Positions 48,479 through 57,718 of a stretch of 64,000 bases of DNA are shown here, in pieces (positions within the stretch are counted from its first letter, which is position 1; every line of letters starts with the position of its first letter). The position numbers were made by a program, and so were the translations under genes. The stretch is from Bhargavaea cecembensis (GTDB lineage: Bacteria; Bacillota; Bacilli; Bacillales_A; Planococcaceae). The notes under the pieces were generated by a model that made no database searches, was not told the origin of the DNA, and saw only the letters and a list, made by a program, of their open reading frames with translations. The DNA lies in contig NZ_LQNT01000001.1 of NCBI RefSeq assembly GCF_001619585.1, positions 62,001 through 126,000 on the forward strand, read 5' to 3'.

Positions 48479-49992
48479 AATCGCTCCAGAGGCGGCTGTT
48501 CTTTGCATTCACACTTATCATGGCCATCACCCTGGCCGGTCTTGCCATCGTTCTCGGCCAGACATTTCCCATCATGCAGGATCAGGAACTCAAGTCCGAG
48601 GCTGAGGCGATCGCCCGGCATCTGGATGAGATGGGAATTGCGATGGATCATCGGGAGCAGGAAGAACTCACTGAAAGAATGGCCGCTGATCATGCAGGAG
48701 TCGCGCCGGTACGTTTTCTCAGGCTGATTGTCATCGCCTTTATGGCTGCTTTCATCGTAACGATCATCGTTTTCCATCGGCTGACGGAACGGTATATCCG
48801 TCCGATTGACCTGGTGACGGACACCACCATGGAACTGGCAAAAGGCAATTACTCTGCAAGGGCAGGCTGGACGGCTCCGGGAATCCAGCTCGGGCTGGTC
48901 ACGGCGGTCAATGCACTGGCACGGAATCTCCAGGAGATGGAGTCCATCCGTGAGACGGAAGCGGAGCGGCTGGAGACCCTGATCGCCAATATGGGCAGTG
49001 GCCTGCTCATGATCGGAAGAAATTCCGAGATTTCCATGGCCAATTCATTTTTCCTCAATCAGGTCGGACAGAAAGAGGACGGACTGATCGGCAACCCATA
49101 CAAAGCTGCCGGGCTGCCGGAAGCACTTGTGACGCTGATTGACACGGTATCTGTCCGGGAAAAGCCGGTTACAGAACAGATAGATATCGGTACAGACACA
49201 GGCAACCTTACGGTGGCGGTCTATTCTGCACCTGTCATAGACAAACACGGGGGATGGCTCGGCATCGTCGTCGTCATGCACGATATTTCCGAACTGATCC
49301 GCCTGGAACGGGTCCGGAAAGACTTTGTCGCCAATGTATCCCACGAACTCAGGACACCGGTCACATCCATTCGCGGTTTTTCCGAGACCCTGATGGACGG
49401 GGCCATTAAAGATGAAGAAGCGACCATGCAATTTTTGGAAATCATTCATGGAGAGAGCGAAAGGCTCGAAATGCTGATTGAAGACCTTCTGGACCTGTCA
49501 AAGATCGAAAAAGAAGGGTATACACTTAGGCTGAAGACGGTCAATGTACAGGATGTGATCGAGCGTTCCATTCATTCTGTTTCAGGCAGGCTGAAAAACC
49601 GGGAGATGAGCATTCAATCCGATTGTCCGCCAGAACTGTCGGTCAAGGCGGATCCCGAGCGTCTCGTCCAGGTGCTGGTCAATCTCTTGTCCAATGCCAT
49701 CAGCTATTCAAAGCCCGGGACGCCCATCAAGGTTACGGCGACCGCTACTGAAGGCATGGCGTCCATTTCCGTCACCGATCGGGGCATCGGTATTCCGGCT
49801 GATGAGCTGCCAAGACTGTTCGAGCGCTTTTACCGGGTTGACCGGGCAAGAAGCCGGGATTCCGGCGGCACCGGGCTCGGCCTGTCCATTGTGAAGCATC
49901 TTGTGGACCTTCACAGCGGTACGATCTCTGTTGAGAGTGAACCGGGAATAGGCACGACCTTTACAGTGCACATTCCATTGAGTGATGTCTGA
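48475..49992 (+). CDS. phoR: sensor histidine kinase PhoR with short external domain
   Basis: A 505-residue kinase. TM1 spans about 9-28 and TM2 about 81-100, leaving only about 52 external residues. HAMP (about 101-155), PAS (about 165-270), HisKA with H290 in VANVSHELRTP, and HATPase with NLLSNAISYSKPG, DRGIGIP and GTGLGLSIV follow. B. subtilis PhoR has about 579 residues with a full external PDC-like domain, so the sensor part is much reduced here. It phosphorylates PhoP. Its start overlaps the phoP stop. Confidence 0.94.
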   Translation: MKSLQRRLFFAFTLIMAITLAGLAIVLGQTFPIMQDQELKSEAEAIARHLDEMGIAMDHREQEELTERMAADHAGVAPVRFLRLIVIAFMAAFIVTIIVFHRLTERYIRPIDLVTDTTMELAKGNYSARAGWTAPGIQLGLVTAVNALARNLQEMESIRETEAERLETLIANMGSGLLMIGRNSEISMANSFFLNQVGQKEDGLIGNPYKAAGLPEALVTLIDTVSVREKPVTEQIDIGTDTGNLTVAVYSAPVIDKHGGWLGIVVVMHDISELIRLERVRKDFVANVSHELRTPVTSIRGFSETLMDGAIKDEEATMQFLEIIHGESERLEMLIEDLLDLSKIEKEGYTLRLKTVNVQDVIERSIHSVSGRLKNREMSIQSDCPPELSVKADPERLVQVLVNLLSNAISYSKPGTPIKVTATATEGMASISVTDRGIGIPADELPRLFERFYRVDRARSRDSGGTGLGLSIVKHLVDLHSGTISVESEPGIGTTFTVHIPLSDV

Positions 49993-49997
49993 TCATT

Positions 49998-50040
49998 CCC
50001 CGTCTGCTTCGCGCAACAGCGAAGCAGACGGGGAGTTTTT
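49998..50040 (+). terminator. phoPR operon terminator
   Basis: A 15-bp perfect stem CCCCGTCTGCTTCGC (49998-50012) with 50019-50033, then AG and TTTTT. Confidence 0.93.
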
Positions 50041-50137
50041 GTGTCCGTTTTTTGTCAGAACGCTGAAAATGATGAAACCGCAGGGGGCTGATACCCGTAT
50101 AAGAACTATACATAGACCAAACAAAGGAGAATCCGAT

Positions 50138-51121
50138 ATGAGCGTTAAGCGCATTTTGACAATAGCGGGGATGGCCGTTGCGGGGCTCGTTCTCATCATC
50201 CTCGCATTCACGACGTGGTATACGGTGGATGAAGGCGAACAGGCTGTCATCATCACGTTCGGTAAGGCCGATGAAACGATAACGGAGTCGGGGCTGAAGT
50301 TCAAGCTGCCATGGCCTGTCCAAAAAGTAGAGAAACTGTCCAAGGAGACATTCAGTACCACGTTCGGCTACAACCAGGATGAGGACGGAAACCTCATCTC
50401 CTATGACAAAGAGACAAAGATGATCACAGGAGACGAGTATATCGTCCTGGCTGATCTCGTCGTCCAGTGGAAAATCACCGAGCCGGTCAAATACCTGTTC
50501 AACTCCGAGAATCCGAGGGAACTGCTGCATGATGCCACCGCGGCCTCGATCCGATCAATCATCGGCTCGTCGCCGATTGATGATGCACTTACGGACGGGA
50601 AGGCAGAGATCGAGGCGGAGACGAGGGACCTTCTCAGCACACTTGTCGATAAATATGACATCGGGATTTCCATCCAGGGGGTGAAGCTCCAGGATGTCGA
50701 ACTGCCGAACGAGGAAGTCCGCTCCGCATTCACCGCGGTCACCGATGCCCGGGAGACGAAGAGCACAAAGATCAACCAGGCCAAGAAATATGAGAACCAG
50801 AAAAAGAACGAAGCCACGGGTGAGCGGGACGCGATCCTCTCCAGGGCGCAGGGGGATAAAACTTCCCGGATCGAGCAGGCGCACGGGGACGTGGCAGTGT
50901 TCAATAAGCTTTACGGCGAGTATCGCGACAACCAGGAAATCACGAGAGAGCGGCTGGTTCTTGAGACTCTTGAGCAGGTTCTTCCTGGAGCAAAGATCTA
51001 CATCATGAATGACGGTGAAGGGACCGTGAAGTACTTGCCGATCCAGCCGCCGCAGCAGGCCGCACCTCAAAGCACCGATCAGAACGCCCAGGAGGAAGGA
51101 GGGGAAAACAATGGCCAATAA
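50138..51121 (+). CDS. hflK: HflK-like SPFH/band-7 membrane protein
   Basis: A 327-residue protein with one N-terminal membrane helix (about 9-27), then an SPFH domain (VDEGEQAVIITFGK, LVVQWKITEP, IQGVKLQDVELP), a charged helical coil rich in Lys/Glu/Ala, and a Gln-rich tail. With HflC it forms a ring complex that modulates the FtsH protease. ATG 50138 has AAAGGAGAA upstream. It overlaps hflC by 11 nt. No ftsH is in the window. B. subtilis has no close hflKC pair at this place. Confidence 0.9.
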   Translation: MSVKRILTIAGMAVAGLVLIILAFTTWYTVDEGEQAVIITFGKADETITESGLKFKLPWPVQKVEKLSKETFSTTFGYNQDEDGNLISYDKETKMITGDEYIVLADLVVQWKITEPVKYLFNSENPRELLHDATAASIRSIIGSSPIDDALTDGKAEIEAETRDLLSTLVDKYDIGISIQGVKLQDVELPNEEVRSAFTAVTDARETKSTKINQAKKYENQKKNEATGERDAILSRAQGDKTSRIEQAHGDVAVFNKLYGEYRDNQEITRERLVLETLEQVLPGAKIYIMNDGEGTVKYLPIQPPQQAAPQSTDQNAQEEGGENNGQ

Positions 51122-52163
51122 TGACAACAATCCGTTCAAGAGCATCGAAGAAAAGTTTCTGGAGCGGCAGCGGCAAGCTCAGGCAAGCAAGAAATCGGGC
51201 GGCAGCAGCAAGCTCGTCTCTTTTGGAAAGAAGCGGTCCAAGAAACCGCAAGGGCCGGCGGAACCGAAGCCGCCTGCCGACATGCGAAAGTTCGTCAAGC
51301 CGGCCATTGTGCTCACAGCCATTTTTGCAGTGCTGCTCATCCTTCTGGCGAATGTGTATGTCGTGAAGGAAAACGAATACCGCGTCGTCCGGCAGTTCGG
51401 GGAGATCGTCCGCATTGACTCCGACCCGGGTGTCAAGCTCAAGGTCCCGTTTCTCCAAAGCGTGACCATGCTCCCGAAAAACCAGATGGCCTACAATGTT
51501 TCCGAAGCGGAAATCACGACAAAGGATAAAAAGCGCATGATCATCGACAACTATGCGGTCTGGCGAATCACAGACCCGAAGCTGATGATCAATAACGCAC
51601 GGAATGTCGTCAATGCAGAGGCGCGGATGGAAGAGTACATTTACTCCGTCGTCCGCTCGGAGCTCGGACAGCTTGACTACACGAGCATCGTCAACGACGA
51701 AGATTCTTCGCGGGGCAACCTGAATGACAAGGTGACGGAACGGGTGAACGAGCTGCTGGAATCCGGGAATTTCGGCATCGCAGTGACAGATGTCAGAATG
51801 AAGCGGATCGACCTTCCACCGGAGAACGAACAGTCCATCTACACCCGGATGATTTCAGAGCGGGAATCCACCGCCCAGACCTATTTGTCGGAAGGGGATG
51901 CGGAAAAGCGGCGCATCGAAGCCGAAACAGACCGGGAAGTGCAGGAACTTCTGGCTGAAGCGAAAAAGGAGGCTGAAGTGATCCGGGCGGAAGGTGAGGC
52001 GGAAGCCGCCCGCATCTACAACCAGTCATTCTCGAGAGACCCTGATTTCTATGAGCTCTACCGCACACTGGAATCGTACAAGAAGACGATCGGCGAGGAA
52101 ACGATGATTGTCATTCCGTCCGATTCCCCATATGCAAGAATCCTTTCCGGATTCACGGAATAA
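51111..52163 (+). CDS. hflC: HflC-like SPFH/band-7 protease modulator
   Basis: A 350-residue protein. A basic, low-complexity N-terminal extension (about 1-58) precedes the membrane helix (about 60-82). The SPFH domain follows (ENEYRVVRQFGEIV, NYAVWRITDP, IAVTDVRMKRIDLP), then a long coil with AEAKKEAEVIRAEGEAEAAR and a C-terminal SPYARILSGF. It is the partner of HflK in a membrane ring around FtsH. GGAAGGAGGGG precedes ATG 51111. The N-terminal extension is longer than in E. coli HflC. Confidence 0.9.
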   Translation: MANNDNNPFKSIEEKFLERQRQAQASKKSGGSSKLVSFGKKRSKKPQGPAEPKPPADMRKFVKPAIVLTAIFAVLLILLANVYVVKENEYRVVRQFGEIVRIDSDPGVKLKVPFLQSVTMLPKNQMAYNVSEAEITTKDKKRMIIDNYAVWRITDPKLMINNARNVVNAEARMEEYIYSVVRSELGQLDYTSIVNDEDSSRGNLNDKVTERVNELLESGNFGIAVTDVRMKRIDLPPENEQSIYTRMISERESTAQTYLSEGDAEKRRIEAETDREVQELLAEAKKEAEVIRAEGEAEAARIYNQSFSRDPDFYELYRTLESYKKTIGEETMIVIPSDSPYARILSGFTE

Positions 52164-52171
52164 GCGCCATC

Positions 52172-52227
52172 ACGTCGTTTCTGCTCCATCCTGCCCCTGT
52201 GGTAAGATGGAGGGAGACGACGTTTTT
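52172..52227 (+). terminator. hflKC terminator
   Basis: An interrupted stem of about 18 bp. ACGTCGT (52172-52178) pairs with ACGACGT (52217-52223), and CTCCATC with GATGGAG inside, then TTTTTAT. It ends 25 nt before the polA start. Confidence 0.8.
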
Positions 52228-52251
52228 ATATGCGGATGGAGGTTGACCGGA

Positions 52252-54885
52252 ATGACCAAGCAGAAAGTGCTGCTCCTTGACGGGAACAGCCTGGCCTACC
52301 GAGCGTTTTTTGCTTTGCCGCTCCTGACCAATGATCAGGGCGTTCATACCAACGCGGTGTATGGCTTTGCGATGATGCTGGAGAAGATCCTGAAAGATGA
52401 AGAGCCGACCCATATGCTGGTTGCATGGGACGCGGGAAAGACAACGTTCCGTCACAGCACTTATAAGGAGTACAAAGGCGGCCGGCAGAAAACGCCGCCC
52501 GAACTGTCCGAGCAGTTTCCGTATCTTCGGAAGATGCTGGAAGCCTACAACATCAGACAGTACGAGCTTGAGTCTTTTGAGGCTGATGACATCATCGGCA
52601 CACTGAGCCGGAAAGCGGCGGCTGACGGAGTCGAGACTGTCGTGATCACCGGTGACAAGGATCTGACCCAGCTCGCTGATGAAGCGGTGACTGTCCAGAT
52701 CACCCGAAAAGGAATGACCGACATCGAGTCCTATACGCCGGATCATGTGATGGAGAAGTACGGCCTGACGCCTGAACAGATCATCGATATGAAGGGGCTT
52801 ATGGGAGATGCGTCCGACAATATCCCGGGGGTGCCCGGCGTCGGGGAAAAGACGGCGATCAAGCTGCTGAAACAGTTTGGAACAGTTGAAGGAGTCTATG
52901 AAGGCATCAATGGGGTAAGCGGGAAAAAGCTGAAGGAGAAGCTGATCGAGAACGAGGAACTGGCCAGGATGAGCAAGACGCTCGCCACGATCAACACCGA
53001 ATCCCCGATCGAGATCGGACTGGGTGACATCAGCTATCCTGGGCCGGACATGGAGCAGGTCATCCCGGTGTTCCGTGAGCTGAACTTCCGGACACTCATT
53101 GAGAAGGCGGATGGGCCTCAATCGGCAACGGAATCCGAGGAAGCAGAAGAGATCCATTTCGCGGTCGCCGAGAAAGCGCCGGAATCTCTTCTGAAAAGCG
53201 GTACCGCTTTCCATGTTGAACTGTCCGATGAGTTTTATCATACGGCAGATATTCTCGGGGTGTCGCTTTCCGATGGTGACGAGACCGTCTATATTCCGTT
53301 AGCCAGTCTGGTAGGGGACGCGCAGTTCGCACAATGGCTTGCAGATGAGTCGATGGAGAAACTGACCGTTGACGCAAAAGCCTCTCTTGCCGCGCTTGCC
53401 AGGCTTGGGATGCAGGCGGACGGCATTGTCTTTGACCTCCTGCTCGCCGCTTATATCGCCAATCCGTCCGTGTCGCTGACGGATGCGTCCTCCGCAGCAA
53501 GAGAATTTGGTTTTTCGGGGATTTTGGAAGACCAGGCCATCTACGGCAAAGGTACCAAACGGGCGGTTCCCGAACTGGAAACCGTGGCGAAACACGCCAG
53601 CCGCAAGGCACTTGCCATACACAGGTTGCGCGATACCGTAGAAGGGCGCCTCAAGGAAAACAAGCAACTTGAGTTGTATCGGGAGCTTGAGATTCCTCTT
53701 GCGACGATCCTCGGCCGCATGGAAGCCACCGGAGTCAGGACGGAACGGGGAATCCTGGAAGAGATCGGACAAGGCCTTGCCGGCAAGCTCGAAGCCATTG
53801 AGGAACAGATCTACGCTCAGGCCGGACAGAAGTTTAACATCAACTCGACCAAGCAACTGGGCGTGATCCTGTTCGAGGAAATGGGACTGCCGGTCATCAA
53901 GAAGACGAAGACGGGCTATTCCACTGCGGCGGATGTGCTTGAAAAGCTCCGCGGACGGCATGAGATCATCGATCTGATCCTCGAATACCGCCAGCTTGGA
54001 AAACTTCAATCCACTTACATCGAGGGGCTTCTGAAAGAAATTCATGAGGATGGAAAGATCCATACCTATTATCAGCAGGCCCTCACCCAGACAGGAAGGC
54101 TGAGCTCCACCAACCCGAATTTGCAGAACATCCCGGTGCGCATCGAGGAAGGAAGGAAAATCCGCAAAGCCTTCGTCCCTTCGGAACCGGGCTGGGTAAT
54201 GTTCGCCGCGGACTATTCACAGATCGAACTTCGCGTCCTTGCCCATATGTCCGGAGACGAGAAGCTGATTGACGCATTCCGGGAAGGTGAGGACATCCAT
54301 ACCCGGACTGCCGGGGATGTGTTCCACGTGGAAGCGCAGGATGTGACATCGGACATGCGGCGTGCGGCGAAAGCTGTCAATTTCGGGATCGTTTACGGGA
54401 TCAGCGATTACGGACTTTCTCAGAACCTGAACATCACGCGAAAAGAAGCTGCAGAATTCATCGACCGCTATCTGGCCAGTTTCCCCGGCGTCAAGCAATA
54501 CATGGAGGATTCGGTTGCCGAGGCGAAGCAACAAGGTTTTGTCACCACACTTCTGAACCGCAGGCGATACCTTCCGGATATCAACAGCCGGAATTTCAAT
54601 CTCAGAAGCTTTGCCGAGAGGACAGCAATGAACACGCCAATTCAGGGGACCGCAGCGGACATCATCAAGAAGGCGATGGTCGAGATGGACAAGCGTATTG
54701 AGAAGGAAGGCCTCCAGGCGCGCATGCTGTTGCAAGTGCATGATGAACTGATCTTCGAGTGCCCGGAGGAAGAGCTTGAAAAGCTCACGGAAATTGTGCC
54801 GGATGTGATGGAGGCTGCACTGGAGCTAGATGTTCCGCTTCTGGTGGAATCCGCCTCCGGACCATCCTGGTACGATACGAAATAA
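52252..54885 (+). CDS. polA: DNA polymerase I
   Basis: An 877-residue PolA. The 5'-3' exonuclease domain (about 1-290) has LLLDGNSLAYRAFFA and GDKDLTQLAD. A proofreading-like domain (about 310-480) lacks the DEDD exonuclease residues, as in other Bacillales. The polymerase domain shows motif A DYSQIELRVLAH, motif B RRAAKAVNFGIVYG and motif C LLQVHDELIFE. It fills gaps and removes primers. ATG 52252 has GGAGG 9 nt upstream; the frame extends upstream through the terminator and is not coding there. Confidence 0.97.
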   Translation: MTKQKVLLLDGNSLAYRAFFALPLLTNDQGVHTNAVYGFAMMLEKILKDEEPTHMLVAWDAGKTTFRHSTYKEYKGGRQKTPPELSEQFPYLRKMLEAYNIRQYELESFEADDIIGTLSRKAAADGVETVVITGDKDLTQLADEAVTVQITRKGMTDIESYTPDHVMEKYGLTPEQIIDMKGLMGDASDNIPGVPGVGEKTAIKLLKQFGTVEGVYEGINGVSGKKLKEKLIENEELARMSKTLATINTESPIEIGLGDISYPGPDMEQVIPVFRELNFRTLIEKADGPQSATESEEAEEIHFAVAEKAPESLLKSGTAFHVELSDEFYHTADILGVSLSDGDETVYIPLASLVGDAQFAQWLADESMEKLTVDAKASLAALARLGMQADGIVFDLLLAAYIANPSVSLTDASSAAREFGFSGILEDQAIYGKGTKRAVPELETVAKHASRKALAIHRLRDTVEGRLKENKQLELYRELEIPLATILGRMEATGVRTERGILEEIGQGLAGKLEAIEEQIYAQAGQKFNINSTKQLGVILFEEMGLPVIKKTKTGYSTAADVLEKLRGRHEIIDLILEYRQLGKLQSTYIEGLLKEIHEDGKIHTYYQQALTQTGRLSSTNPNLQNIPVRIEEGRKIRKAFVPSEPGWVMFAADYSQIELRVLAHMSGDEKLIDAFREGEDIHTRTAGDVFHVEAQDVTSDMRRAAKAVNFGIVYGISDYGLSQNLNITRKEAAEFIDRYLASFPGVKQYMEDSVAEAKQQGFVTTLLNRRRYLPDINSRNFNLRSFAERTAMNTPIQGTAADIIKKAMVEMDKRIEKEGLQARMLLQVHDELIFECPEEELEKLTEIVPDVMEAALELDVPLLVESASGPSWYDTK

Positions 54886-54928
54886 GACAGAAAAAGAACC
54901 ATTTTATAAAAGAAAGAAGTTGAACAAC

Positions 54929-55801
54929 ATGCCGGAATTGCCGGAGGTTGAAGGGGTCGTGCGGTCGCTCGCCCCCGCCGCGTCCGGACGGACAATCCGG
55001 GACATCGCTGTTTCCGATACGATCATCCGATCAAAGTCCGAAGCAAAAGAAGCGATTCTGAAAAACATTTCACCGGAAGAGTTTGCCGGACAGATGCGCG
55101 GGATGACAATCACGGATGTCACCCGCCGGAGCAAATACATCTATTTTCACCTTGAGAAAAACGGAGAACCCCATCTGCTTGTCAGCCATCTCGGCATGTC
55201 GGGAGCCTGGTTTGCGGTCAATGACATCGATGAAGTGACAGAGGAAAAGTTTCGCCGGCATATCCATGTGATCTTCGGAATGGAGGACGGCGGCCTGCTC
55301 GCCTACGCAGACATCCGCCGCTTTGGTGAGCTGCGCCTGATCGGTGAAGAAGGGGATCATCCGCCACTGCTCGCGATGGCGCCGGAGCCGTTTGATGAGT
55401 CTGCTGCAGGACATTTTCTGAGTTTGTGCAGAACACCGAAATACGCAGGAAAACCGATCAAGGAAACAATCATGGACGGAAAAGTCATCTCTGGCTGCGG
55501 AAATATCTACGCGACTGAAGCACTTTTCCGGACCGGCATCCATCCGGGACGGAAGACGGGAAGAATCAGCATCAAGCGTCTTGATCGGCTATTCGCTGAG
55601 ATCCGGCAGGTGCTCGGGGAAGCGATTGAAGCAGGCGGCAGCTCGATTTCGGATTACCGGAACATCAACGGGGAAGCAGGCGGCATGCAGGAGCGGCTGC
55701 GCATGTACGGGCGTAAAAGCTGTCCCGAATGTGGTGCGGAAACCAGGCGGGTGACGATAGCCGGGCGGACATCGGTCTATTGCCCGAAATGCCAGCATTG
55801 A
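54929..55801 (+). CDS. mutM: formamidopyrimidine-DNA glycosylase
   Basis: A 290-residue bifunctional glycosylase/AP lyase. It starts MPELPEVEGVV with catalytic Pro2 and Glu3. The conserved Lys in RRSKYIYF, the helix-two-turn-helix GCGNIYATEALF, and a C-terminal zinc finger CPECG...YCPKCQ are present. It excises 8-oxoguanine. ATG 54929 has only a weak AGAAAGAAG upstream, but the required N-terminal Pro fixes the start. It is probably co-transcribed with polA (43 nt) and coaE (13 nt). Confidence 0.97.
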   Translation: MPELPEVEGVVRSLAPAASGRTIRDIAVSDTIIRSKSEAKEAILKNISPEEFAGQMRGMTITDVTRRSKYIYFHLEKNGEPHLLVSHLGMSGAWFAVNDIDEVTEEKFRRHIHVIFGMEDGGLLAYADIRRFGELRLIGEEGDHPPLLAMAPEPFDESAAGHFLSLCRTPKYAGKPIKETIMDGKVISGCGNIYATEALFRTGIHPGRKTGRISIKRLDRLFAEIRQVLGEAIEAGGSSISDYRNINGEAGGMQERLRMYGRKSCPECGAETRRVTIAGRTSVYCPKCQH

Positions 55802-55814
55802 AAGAGGTGTCACG

Positions 55815-56411
55815 ATGATTATCGGATTGACCGGAAGTATTGCGAGCGGGAAAAGCACCGTTTCACGGATGTTCGAGGAAAGAGGGTTTCCGATTGTGGA
55901 TGCTGACCGGGTGGCCAGGCTCGTGGTCGAGCCCGGCCAGCCGGCCCTTAATGAGATCCGCCAGGCATTCGGAGATGAAGTGATTCTTGAAGACGGGACC
56001 ATGGACAGAGCTGCGGTCGGTGAACGGATCTTCAATGATCCGGCAGAACGCAAGAAACTGAACGACATCATGCATCCCGCCATCCGCAAGGAAATGCTGC
56101 GTCAGCGCGACGGGTATTTTGACAGAGGGGCAAAAACTGTCGTGATGGATATTCCGCTCCTGTTCGAAAGCAGGCTCCAGCACTACGTCGACAAAATCCT
56201 TGTCGTGTCAGTGACGGAGGAGACCCAGCTAAAGCGGCTGATGGAGAGGAATGGTTTCAGCGAGAAGGAAGCAAGGGCCAGGATCTCTTCGCAGCTGCCT
56301 ATCCCTGAAAAAGAACGTGGAGCGGATGCTGTCATCTATAACAACGGGACCATCGGGGAGTCGGAAAAGCAGCTTGACCGGATTTTGGAGGCCTGGAATG
56401 CCACTCCCTGA
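55815..56411 (+). CDS. coaE: dephospho-CoA kinase
   Basis: A 198-residue P-loop kinase. Walker A is GLTGSIASGKST, followed by DADRVARLVVEPG and PLLFE. It performs the last step of coenzyme A synthesis. AAAGAGGTG lies upstream. It follows mutM as in B. subtilis (which also has ytaF between them; absent here). Confidence 0.96.
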   Translation: MIIGLTGSIASGKSTVSRMFEERGFPIVDADRVARLVVEPGQPALNEIRQAFGDEVILEDGTMDRAAVGERIFNDPAERKKLNDIMHPAIRKEMLRQRDGYFDRGAKTVVMDIPLLFESRLQHYVDKILVVSVTEETQLKRLMERNGFSEKEARARISSQLPIPEKERGADAVIYNNGTIGESEKQLDRILEAWNATP

Positions 56412-56477
56412 ACAGGGAAACTTCTGAAAAGTTGAACTTCACAGAACGGGATAAACGAGGGTGCATTTTTCGATAAA

Positions 56478-56521
56478 TGTGATATACTAATTGCAAGCAA
56501 AAGAAAAATGAGTATAACACA
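56478..56521 (+). promoter_or_regulatory. gapB control region with two inverted CcpN-type boxes
   Basis: TGTGATATACT at 56478-56488 (plus strand) and TGTGTTATACT at 56511-56521 (minus strand) both fit the CcpN operator pattern TRTGHYATAYW at every position, in inverted orientation with a 33-bp offset. The first box contains the probable -10 TATACT (56483-56488). In B. subtilis CcpN represses gapB and pckA under glycolytic conditions. The ccpN gene is not in this window. Confidence 0.75.
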
Positions 56522-56539
56522 GTTACAGGAGGCCCCCTC

Positions 56540-57562
56540 ATGAACCCTTCCATCGCTATTAACGGTTTCGGCCGCATCGGCCGTATGGTATTCCGCCAGG
56601 CAATCCTCGAAGACGGATTAAATATTGTCGCGGTCAACGCAAGTTACCCGCCGGAAACCCTTGCACATCTTCTGAAGTATGACAGCATCCACGGAAAGTT
56701 TGAAGGAGATGTCCTGACTGAGGATGACGCGCTCGTCGTCAACGGCAAGCGGGTCCAGCTAATTGCTGAACGCGACCCGGCGAAGCTACCGTGGAAAGAA
56801 CTCGGCGTCGATATCGTCATCGAAGCGACCGGCAAGTTCAACTCCCGCGATAAAGCGGCCCTTCACCTTGAAGCCGGTGCGAAGAAAGTCATCCTGACCG
56901 CTCCGGGCAAGAACGAAGATGTCACCATTGTCATGGGCGTAAATGACGATCAGCTTGACCTTGACCGTCATGATGTCATTTCCAATGCAAGCTGCACGAC
57001 AAACTGCCTTGCACCGGTTGCCAAAGTGCTGAATGACGAATTCGGCATCGACAGCGGACTGATGACGACTGTTCATGCTTACACGAATGACCAGAACAAC
57101 ATCGACAATCCGCACAAGGACCTCCGCCGTGCGCGTGCGGCGGCAGAGTCGATCATTCCGACGACGACAGGCGCAGCAAAAGCACTGTCACTCGTATTGC
57201 CGGAACTGAAAGGCAAGCTTCACGGCATGGCGCTCCGCGTCCCGACTCCGAACGTCTCGCTCGTCGACCTCGTGGTTGACCTGAACCGTGACGTGTCGGT
57301 CGAAGAAGTCAATGATGCGTTCATCCGTGCGGCAGAAGGCCCGCTCAAGGGAATTCTTGGATACACGACAGAACCGCTTGTCTCGAGTGACTTCAAGACG
57401 GATGCGCACTCTGCTACAATCGACGGGCTCACGACCATGATCATGGGAGACCGTAAAGTGAAGGTCCTCGCATGGTATGACAACGAATGGGGCTATTCTG
57501 CACGCGTTGTCGACCTCACTAGGAAAGTCGCAGCCGGGATCGGCGCGAAAGTCAATGCATGA
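56540..57562 (+). CDS. gapB: glyceraldehyde-3-phosphate dehydrogenase, gluconeogenic GapB type
   Basis: A 340-residue GAPDH. NGFGRIGRMVFRQ at the N-terminus and catalytic Cys in SNASCTTNCLAP are present. The position after coaE and before speD, and the N-terminal signature (VNASYPPETLAHLLKYDS rather than the NDLTD of GapA), mark it as the NADP-preferring gluconeogenic enzyme. An ACAGGAGG ribosome site precedes it. CcpN-type control is inferred from the boxes upstream. Confidence 0.93.
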   Translation: MNPSIAINGFGRIGRMVFRQAILEDGLNIVAVNASYPPETLAHLLKYDSIHGKFEGDVLTEDDALVVNGKRVQLIAERDPAKLPWKELGVDIVIEATGKFNSRDKAALHLEAGAKKVILTAPGKNEDVTIVMGVNDDQLDLDRHDVISNASCTTNCLAPVAKVLNDEFGIDSGLMTTVHAYTNDQNNIDNPHKDLRRARAAAESIIPTTTGAAKALSLVLPELKGKLHGMALRVPTPNVSLVDLVVDLNRDVSVEEVNDAFIRAAEGPLKGILGYTTEPLVSSDFKTDAHSATIDGLTTMIMGDRKVKVLAWYDNEWGYSARVVDLTRKVAAGIGAKVNA

Positions 57563-57570
57563 TATTCCAG

Positions 57571-57595
57571 ACCCCGGGCTTTGCCCGGGGTTTTT
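57571..57595 (+). terminator. gapB terminator
   Basis: ACCCCGGGC (57571-57579), a TTT loop and GCCCGGGGT (57583-57591), then TTTT. Confidence 0.92.
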
Positions 57596-57683
57596 ATTAG
57601 CCGGAGGGGAAGGCGGGCGGCTGATTTTAAAGAGATCATTGCTGGAAAACCCTGGCCTTTTATCCTCTGATTGAGATTAATAG

Positions 57684-57712
57684 TTGCGTTCAGAGGGCTA
57701 CCATCATATAAT
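57684..57712 (+). promoter_or_regulatory. speD promoter
   Basis: TTGCGT (57684-57689), a 17-nt spacer and TATAAT (57707-57712). Confidence 0.75.
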
Positions 57713-57718
57713 AATCCC

